Positions 59,121 through 64,000 of a stretch of 64,000 nt of DNA are shown here, one piece after another (the first letter of the stretch is position 1; each line of letters begins with the position of its first letter). A model generated the notes under the pieces. It saw nothing but the letters and a program-made list of their open reading frames with translations. It did not search any database and had not been told where the DNA came from. A program made the translations under genes and the position numbers. The stretch lies in contig CAZELR010000013.1 of assembly GCA_964513075.1 (NCBI GenBank), positions 18,694-82,693 on the forward strand, written 5' to 3'. The stretch comes from DAOUBP01 sp964513075. Lineage in GTDB: Bacteria > Chloroflexota > Anaerolineae > CG2-30-64-16.

Positions 59121-59594
59121 TTACGCGATCTTCTCGATTTCGAATTGCACGATCCCACCGGGAGTTTGCACTTCGACCAATTCGTCGATGTGGCGACCCA
59201 TCAATGCTCGTCCGATGGGTGACTTGAAAGAAATCCGGCCGTTGCCGGGATCGACTTCGGTGGAACCAACGATGGTGTAAGTCTCCTGATCTCCGTATGC
59301 GACATCGCGGATGGTGACCGTACACCCGATGTCGACGCGGTCCTTGGAGCCGTTTTTCTTGATCACCACCGCGTTCGCAAGGATGGCCTTGAGGGTCAGG
59401 ATGCGGCCCTCGACAAAGGCCTGGGTGTTCTTCGCCTCATCGTACCCCGCGTTTTCCGAAATGTCGCCATCGGCCTTGGCGTCGGCGATCTGGCGCGCCA
59501 CTTCGGGCCGGCGCATGGTCACCAGGTAATCCAACTCATCCTGAAGCTTCTGGATGCCTTCGATGGTCAGATAGTTGCTGTTTGTATCGTCCAT
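59121..59594 (-). CDS. greA: transcription elongation factor GreA
   Basis: 157 residues, standard length. The N-terminal antiparallel coiled coil carries the acidic tip (KADGDISENAGYDEAKNTQAF) that reaches the RNA polymerase active site to trigger cleavage of backtracked RNA; the C-terminal FKBP-like domain has GCTVTIRD and SPIGRALMGRHIDELVEVQTPGG. It precedes lysS and may be controlled by hairpins in its leader. Confidence 0.95.
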   Translation of the reverse strand: MDDTNSNYLTIEGIQKLQDELDYLVTMRRPEVARQIADAKADGDISENAGYDEAKNTQAFVEGRILTLKAILANAVVIKKNGSKDRVDIGCTVTIRDVAYGDQETYTIVGSTEVDPGNGRISFKSPIGRALMGRHIDELVEVQTPGGIVQFEIEKIA

Positions 59595-59979
59595 TGTGTA
59601 CGTGTCGCCTTTAGCTGTCGCTCTGGATGCGCCATTGACCAGGCGCTGAGGCCAAAAAAAGCGCCGACGGCGTGGGTCTGGCTATTTGCTGCCCATTTGC
59701 CGTGGCGTTATGTTACCGATAAGCCGCAACCGAGCATACGGCTCGTTACAATAAATACAGCCGTCAATGGCTAGACGGCTCCGACGAGAAAGATTATACG
59801 GCACCTTGTCGGAAAGCGCAAATCGCGCAGTGAACAAGCCCAGGAAATCCAAGGGGTTAGGGTAGGCGTCAGGTTTTGGCGATTGCGGCGGTGGTGCTAT
59901 GATGCGGCTCTGTCGATGAGGTCCTTTATTTTAAGAATCGTTCCGAATGACAGCCGAAAAAAAATAAACCTGGAGCTGT
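59595..59979. other. 385-base divergent gap with greA leader and a plus-strand promoter
   Basis: No gene seen. Next to greA, the minus strand has CGCC-GTC-GGCG (59662-59672) followed by T7 (59654-59660), a small terminator-like hairpin, and then AGCGCC (59643-59648) which can pair with GGCGCT in the hairpin's 3' side: a possible attenuator. The other half holds the promoter of the lipoprotein gene and short inverted repeats such as CCGTC/GACGG near 59762-59780. Confidence 0.45.
59876..59903 (+). promoter_or_regulatory. promoter for NTF2-like lipoprotein
   Basis: TTGGCG (59876-59881), 16 bases, TATGAT (59898-59903), about 75 bases upstream of the ATG. Confidence 0.55.
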
Positions 59980-60507
59980 ATGATGATTCTGCGTGTTCGT
60001 ATGTTCCTGCTCTGCTTCTTCTCGGTTTCGCTCGTCTTGGCGGCGTGTGCCGCGCCTGCCCCGACCTCCACCCTGGGCCAGAAACCCACAACCGCGGCCC
60101 GTACGGCGACGCCGCAACCGGCCACCGACGAAGAGGCCGTCCGACAGCTGATGTTGTCGGAGGGCCAGGGTGTGGTGGGGCAGGATATCGAGGGTCTGAT
60201 GGACCTGTGGGCGCCCGATGCCGTGATCGCCGATGCCAAGCACACGCCCGACAACACCAACGACGACGCGCGTTGGCGCGGCCGTGACGCAATTCGTGAG
60301 CGCTATGTCGTATTGGTGTTCCCTGGCAATCCTGGCTCGGCGGCCCCACAAGACGTACAGATTACGATTTCCGGCGACACGGCGATTGCAACCAGCACCA
60401 CCGTCATTGGCAGCGAGGTTTCTCCGGGCGGAGACCGTTGGGAGTTCGTGAAACAGGGCGGCCGTTGGTGGATCAAGGGCTTGACCTATAATTTGGAAGC
60501 GGAGTGA
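59980..60507 (+). CDS. NTF2/SnoaL-like lipoprotein
   Basis: 175 residues. A signal peptide ends in the lipobox VLAACAA, so the mature protein is lipid-anchored. After a Thr/Pro linker comes a domain of about 120 residues like the SnoaL/DUF4440 NTF2-fold group (EAVRQLMLSEGQGVVGQDIEGLMDLW start, then WRGRDAIRERY and RWEFVKQGGRWWIKGL). Such domains bind small ligands; catalysis cannot be inferred. GGAG precedes two adjacent ATG codons, so the start is 59980 or 59983. Confidence 0.8.
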   Translation: MMILRVRMFLLCFFSVSLVLAACAAPAPTSTLGQKPTTAARTATPQPATDEEAVRQLMLSEGQGVVGQDIEGLMDLWAPDAVIADAKHTPDNTNDDARWRGRDAIRERYVVLVFPGNPGSAAPQDVQITISGDTAIATSTTVIGSEVSPGGDRWEFVKQGGRWWIKGLTYNLEAE

Positions 60508-60556
60508 GATGGAACGGATGGGATTGGATCGGCGTCTCCATATCAGAGTGAGGTCA

Positions 60557-60587
60557 GAAACCGGGATTCTCGCAGAAACCCGGTTTC
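60557..60587. repeat. GAAACCGGG inverted repeat
   Basis: GAAACCGGG (60557-60565) and CCCGGTTTC (60579-60587) form a 9-bp hairpin in the short gap before the VIT/VWA gene. Similar AGAAACCCGGTTTC words are common dispersed palindromes in some bacteria; only one copy is seen here. Confidence 0.55.
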
Positions 60588-60611
60588 GGAATCTTACCGA
60601 GGAGGAGAGCC

Positions 60612-63095
60612 ATGAAGCGCCCATCTGCCCAGCACTCCCTGTTCGTACTCTCGATTTTTGCCCTAACTGTAGCTTTCGCTTCCACCATCGCCTGTCCCAC
60701 GCCTGCCGCAGCCGACGGCATCATCATCCCGCATCCGCCGATCGATCACCCTGTCCCCTGGCGTGACATTCCCCTGACGATCAAGTACCACCGCGTCACC
60801 GTTGAGATCGTCGATCAGGTGGCCACCACGCGCGTCGACCAGGTCTTTGTTAATGAAGCCAGCTACCCTGTCGAGGGCACCTATATCTTTCCGCTGCCCG
60901 AAGATGCGGCCATCAGCAGCTTCGATATGTGGGTGGATGGCCGCAAGCTGGAAGGCAAGCTGCTGGGACGCGACGAGGCACGAGCCATCTACGAAGCGAT
61001 CGTGCGCCAGCAGCGCGATCCTGCGTTGTTGGAATATGTAGGTCGCGGTGCGTTTCAGGCCAGCATCTTCCCCATCCCCGCGGGCGGTGAGCGCCGCATC
61101 GAGCTGACGTATGCGCAGGTATTGGCACAGGCTAACGGTCTGGTGCATTACCGCTACCCCTTGAACACCGAGAAGTTTTCCGCCCGCAACCTCGAAGATG
61201 TGTCGGTGACGGTGAACGTGACCGATCAGGCCGCCTTGCGGACGATCTACTCCCCCAGCCACGCGGTTGAAGTGGTTCGCACAGGCGAGTCCCGCGCGCA
61301 AGTCAGCTATGAAGCGCGCAATGTGCGTCCCGACCGGGATTTCGATCTCTACTACAGTCTCTCCCGGGATGCCATCGCGGTCAACCTGCTGAGCTATAAA
61401 TCATTCGATGAAGACGGCTTCTTCTTGCTGTTGGTGACGCCGCCCTTTACGGCTGATGCGGGCGCCGTCGTGCCCAAGGATGTCGTGCTGGTGCTGGACA
61501 CCTCGGGCAGCATGGATGGCGAGAAGATGATCCAGGCTAAAGCCGCGGCTGCGTACGTGCTCAGCCACCTGGGACCGAATGACCGCTTCAACATCGTAGC
61601 CTTTAGCTCAGCTACCCGCCTGTTTGCCGCGCAGCCCGCACCCCTCACCCAAAGGACCGAAGGCCAACGCTTTGTGGACTCCCTGGTTGCGGCTGGCAGC
61701 ACCGACATTCAGCGAGCGTTGTTGGAGGCGCTGGCCGGCGCCGATCCCGAGCGGCCCACGGTGTTGATCTTTCTCACCGATGGTCTGCCAACGGCTGGGC
61801 AGACCGACCCCGATCGCATCGTCGCTGACGTGAAGGCCAACGCGGCCGAATCGGTGCGCTTGTTCGCCTTCGGCGTGGGGTATGATGTGGACGTCACCCT
61901 TCTGGATGAGCTCAGCGGCAATCAGCGTGGGGTCAGTGCCTACGTGCAGCCGGGCCAAAAGATTGACGAGGAGGTTTCGGGTTTCTACGCCAAGATCAGC
62001 GCGCCGGTGCTGGTGGACCTCCAGGTGGCATTTGCCGGGGTGCAGGTCGAGGATATGGTGCCGTACCCGCTGCCCGATCTGTTTGCCGGCTCGCAGCTCG
62101 TGGTGGCAGGCCGCTATCGCAGTGGCGGCGTCGCCACGCTCACGCTGACGGGTGCGATGGCGCCGACTTCGTCGGATGCAGGAGGCAGCCTCGCCTCGCA
62201 GAGCAGAACCTACCCCGATTTGCGATTCGTGGAACGCGGAGGCAATGAGTTCATCCCGCGGCTGTGGGCGCAGCGCAAGATCGGCCAACTGCTAGCGCAA
62301 GTCCGGCTTAACGCAGGCAAGGGGGCGCAAAAGGAGCTGATCGACGAGGTGGTCGCGCTGAGCACCCGTTTTGGCATCGTCACGCCCTACACATCCTTTT
62401 TGGTGGAGGAACCGGAGTTGGCGTTGAGCGATGCAGGACGTGAACAACTGGGACAGGCGCTGCAAGCCACTCAGGCGCCCGCCGCAGCCGCGCCCGCTCG
62501 TTCTGGAGAGGTCGTGGTCGAAAAAGCCGTCGTAGAGCGAGCGTTGCAGGACAGCCAGCAGGCGGCCGCGCCGGCAGCCAGCTCGCCGGCGGGTCAACTG
62601 CTCCGTCAGGCAGGCGATAAGACCTTCTTGCTCGCCCAGGAGACCTGGATCGATACCCTGTATGACGCGTCGAAAATGCAGGCCGAGACGGTGGTCTTTG
62701 GCAGCGCGCGCTACTTTGAGCTGCTGGCCCGAAATCCGGAACTCGGTCCCTACCTGGCGTTGGGCGATCGCGTCATCGTTGTGCTGGCCGGGCGCGCCTA
62801 TGCCATCGCGCCCGGCGCATTGGGCAGCGCTGATCAGCCAACGGTCACGCCCGATACGCCTGCTGCGCCCGTGACGCTTCAGACGCCCGGTGCACCGGTT
62901 GCACCGGTGGTAGCTGGAACGCATGTGGCGCCGACCACGCCCGTGACATTGGAAACCCCGGCTCCCTTCGTCACGAAAACACCGGATAAACCTGGTAACG
63001 GCGCACAGGCGCCTAAGGTATGTCCGGGAGCTGCCCTCATTGGATTGATGAGCGTAGGGTTGCCCCTGTGGTCGTCGCAGCGTCGTCGCAGGTGA
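60612..63095 (+). CDS. VIT and von Willebrand A domain surface protein
   Basis: 827 residues. Signal peptide (1-34), VIT domain (about 50-170: ASYPVEGTYIFPLPEDAAIS), VWA domain (about 285-460) with the MIDAS motif DTSGSM near 296, an accessory beta region, a Thr/Pro-rich stalk (about 745-800), then VCPGAALIGLM, a hydrophobic segment and RRRR at the end, which looks like a C-terminal anchoring or sorting signal. It resembles inter-alpha-trypsin-inhibitor heavy-chain-like proteins that bind metal-dependent ligands outside the cell. AGGAGG is six bases from the ATG. Confidence 0.87.
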   Translation: MKRPSAQHSLFVLSIFALTVAFASTIACPTPAAADGIIIPHPPIDHPVPWRDIPLTIKYHRVTVEIVDQVATTRVDQVFVNEASYPVEGTYIFPLPEDAAISSFDMWVDGRKLEGKLLGRDEARAIYEAIVRQQRDPALLEYVGRGAFQASIFPIPAGGERRIELTYAQVLAQANGLVHYRYPLNTEKFSARNLEDVSVTVNVTDQAALRTIYSPSHAVEVVRTGESRAQVSYEARNVRPDRDFDLYYSLSRDAIAVNLLSYKSFDEDGFFLLLVTPPFTADAGAVVPKDVVLVLDTSGSMDGEKMIQAKAAAAYVLSHLGPNDRFNIVAFSSATRLFAAQPAPLTQRTEGQRFVDSLVAAGSTDIQRALLEALAGADPERPTVLIFLTDGLPTAGQTDPDRIVADVKANAAESVRLFAFGVGYDVDVTLLDELSGNQRGVSAYVQPGQKIDEEVSGFYAKISAPVLVDLQVAFAGVQVEDMVPYPLPDLFAGSQLVVAGRYRSGGVATLTLTGAMAPTSSDAGGSLASQSRTYPDLRFVERGGNEFIPRLWAQRKIGQLLAQVRLNAGKGAQKELIDEVVALSTRFGIVTPYTSFLVEEPELALSDAGREQLGQALQATQAPAAAAPARSGEVVVEKAVVERALQDSQQAAAPAASSPAGQLLRQAGDKTFLLAQETWIDTLYDASKMQAETVVFGSARYFELLARNPELGPYLALGDRVIVVLAGRAYAIAPGALGSADQPTVTPDTPAAPVTLQTPGAPVAPVVAGTHVAPTTPVTLETPAPFVTKTPDKPGNGAQAPKVCPGAALIGLMSVGLPLWSSQRRRR

Positions 63096-63100
63096 TAATT

Positions 63101-63139
63101 AAGGTGTATCGGGGCAGTAGGGCCGCCCCGATACACCTT
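63101..63139 (+). terminator. terminator after VIT/VWA gene
   Basis: A perfect 15-bp stem (AAGGTGTATCGGGGC, 63101-63115, with 63125-63139) and 9-base loop, followed by TTCT. The T-run is short, but the stem is strong. Confidence 0.7.
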
Positions 63140-63183
63140 TCTCCGCTACTCCTCCCGCGGAATTTAATAGGTATCCCGCAATA

Positions 63184-63212
63184 TTGCCACCGTGCCCCGG
63201 CCGTGTTATAAT
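63184..63212 (+). promoter_or_regulatory. promoter of crp/fnr-family gene
   Basis: TTGCCA (63184-63189), 17 bases, exact TATAAT (63207-63212); transcription start near 63219. Confidence 0.75.
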
Positions 63213-63222
63213 CTTCCTGTCT

Positions 63223-63236
63223 ATGACCTATATCAT
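63223..63236. promoter_or_regulatory. FNR/CRP-like operator before the crp/fnr gene
   Basis: ATGACCTATATCAT lies at the predicted transcription start of the Crp/Fnr-family gene and differs by one base from the site over the patatin promoter (29933-29946). Position suggests autorepression. Confidence 0.65.
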
Positions 63237-63260
63237 ATTTCCGTCACTTTGGGGTGGTGA

Positions 63261-63947
63261 ATGGATCGGCGCGATATCCTGATGGCGCTTCCGGTATTTG
63301 CCGGCTTGTCTGAACGAGATTGGGAGAAAGTTATCGATCTGTTCAGCGAGCGCCAGTACCAGAAGGAAGATTACATCTTTCTGGAGGGAGAAGCGCCGGT
63401 ATCGCTTTATCTGGTGAAGACCGGTAAGGTCAAGGTTCTCCGTCACTCCACCGATGGCAAGGATGTTGTGCTGCGCGTGGTGGGCGCGGGTCAGATGTTG
63501 GGCTCGGTGGCGACCTTTGACGGCGGCGGCTACCCCGGTACAGCGCAGGCCATCGAAGACTGTACTTTGTTGGCCATTGCGCGCAACGACTGCCTCACCC
63601 TGGTCACTCGCTATCCCGTTTTTGCCCTGGCGGTCATTGCCGACATGAGCGGTCGCTTGCGCAGCTCCGCGGAACAGATTCGCAGCCTGGCAGTTGAGCG
63701 TGTCGAGCAGCGTATCGTCCGCGTCTTGTTGAAGCTGGGCGCCAGCACAGGGTTCGACACGCCGGAGGGGCGTGTCATCGAAATGCCGCTGACGCGCCAA
63801 GATGTGGCGGATATGACCGGCACCACAGTGGAGACAGCGATTCGGGTTATGAGCAAGCTGCGCCGCAACGAGGTGATCCGGACGCGGCGCGGCAAGGTGG
63901 TATTGGTGGATATCGAGGCCCTGCAAGCGATTGCTGAAATGGGCTAG
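63261..63947 (+). CDS. Crp/Fnr-family transcriptional regulator
   Basis: 228 residues. N-terminal cyclic-nucleotide-binding-fold domain (about 8-130: FLEGEAPVSLYLVKTGKVKVL, GQMLGSVATFDGGGY), dimerisation helix (about 130-155) and a Crp-type winged helix (about 180-228: LTRQDVADMTGTTVETAIRVMSKL). There is no N-terminal Cys cluster, so it is not an oxygen-sensing Fnr; the effector is unknown. GGGGTGG precedes the ATG. The dyad at its own promoter and at the patatin promoter marks likely binding sites. Confidence 0.9.
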   Translation: MDRRDILMALPVFAGLSERDWEKVIDLFSERQYQKEDYIFLEGEAPVSLYLVKTGKVKVLRHSTDGKDVVLRVVGAGQMLGSVATFDGGGYPGTAQAIEDCTLLAIARNDCLTLVTRYPVFALAVIADMSGRLRSSAEQIRSLAVERVEQRIVRVLLKLGASTGFDTPEGRVIEMPLTRQDVADMTGTTVETAIRVMSKLRRNEVIRTRRGKVVLVDIEALQAIAEMG

Positions 63948-63959
63948 TGCGCGGGCATT

Positions 63960-63988
63960 TTGACGCGCCTGCGCGGCCGTGCTAAAAT
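63960..63988 (+). promoter_or_regulatory. promoter at right edge for the next gene
   Basis: TTGACG (63960-63965), 17 bases, TAAAAT (63983-63988). The gene it drives lies beyond the window. Confidence 0.65.
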
Positions 63989-64000
63989 GGCTGAGTCAGG

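Overview
This 64 kb window looks like a chromosomal segment of a heterotrophic, respiring member of the Chloroflexota, probably Anaerolineae- or Caldilineae-like. That placement is an inference from GC-rich coding, the Thr/Pro-rich secreted proteins with SH3 or VIT/VWA domains, a Rieske/cytochrome b/cytochrome bc-fusion operon, GH57 and alpha-glucan phosphorylase genes, and a LuxR-Kelch protein. No rRNA, CRISPR array, prophage or complete insertion sequence is visible. Promoters follow a clear sigma-70 pattern, several close to TTGACA-17-TATAAT, and most genes have Shine-Dalgarno sites, often with GTG or TTG starts.

Layout. 1-1.5 kb: secreted SH3-domain protein (-). 1.5-2.7 kb: class I aminotransferase (+). 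2.8-15.1 kb: a large branched-chain amino acid operon on the minus strand, ilvB-ilvN-ilvC-leuA-leuC-leuD-cimA-leuB-(citrate synthase remnant)-ilvD. It is preceded by a promoter, a leader peptide rich in Leu/Val/Ile codons, an antiterminator/terminator pair and a second hairpin: a textbook-like ribosome-mediated attenuator. 15.3-16.7 kb: a 2-hydroxyacid dehydrogenase and a GNAT remnant. 16.8-25 kb: copper ATPase, Fpg/MutM glycosylase, amidase, pseudouridine synthase, alpha-glucan phosphorylase. 25.1-30 kb: LuxR-Kelch membrane protein, a tyrosine-recombinase homologue that has lost catalytic residues, a small membrane protein, and a patatin/coiled-coil pair. 30-35.6 kb: aconitase, isocitrate dehydrogenase, Tat-exported sulfatase-like protein. 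35.8-37.7 kb: GH13 enzyme. 37.8-43.7 kb: one energy operon, Rieske-cytochrome b-subunit IV/dihaem fusion-sdhCDAB. 43.7-50.3 kb: PDZ protein, MobA, thioredoxin-TPR protein, a flippase fused to an extracytoplasmic domain, a conserved hypothetical protein and NudC. 50.4-55.2 kb: KimA-like permease, small membrane protein, KdpD-like kinase, KdpE-like regulator, tRNA-Gly. 55.2-64 kb: GH57 enzyme, lysS, greA, NTF2-like lipoprotein, VIT/VWA surface protein, Crp/Fnr regulator, and a promoter at the right edge.

How they work together. The aminotransferase, ilv/leu operon and cimA give Val, Leu and citramalate-derived Ile. Aconitase, Icd and Sdh form most of the oxidative TCA arm feeding the bc-type complex. 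No intact citrate synthase is in the window, only a C-terminal third of one. The GH13, GH57 and phosphorylase genes process alpha-glucan. KimA-like permease plus KdpD/E-like proteins suggest a potassium response.

Most interesting signals: (1) the complete ilv attenuator; (2) short degenerate repeats found both between genes and in-frame inside aconitase (four places) and CopA (one place); (3) a shared 14-bp FNR-like dyad at the crp/fnr gene and the patatin operon, with a weaker copy at copA; (4) a citrate-synthase remnant inside the ilv/leu operon; (5) a domesticated-looking recombinase; (6) hairpins with different stems but an identical AGTGCAACC loop.
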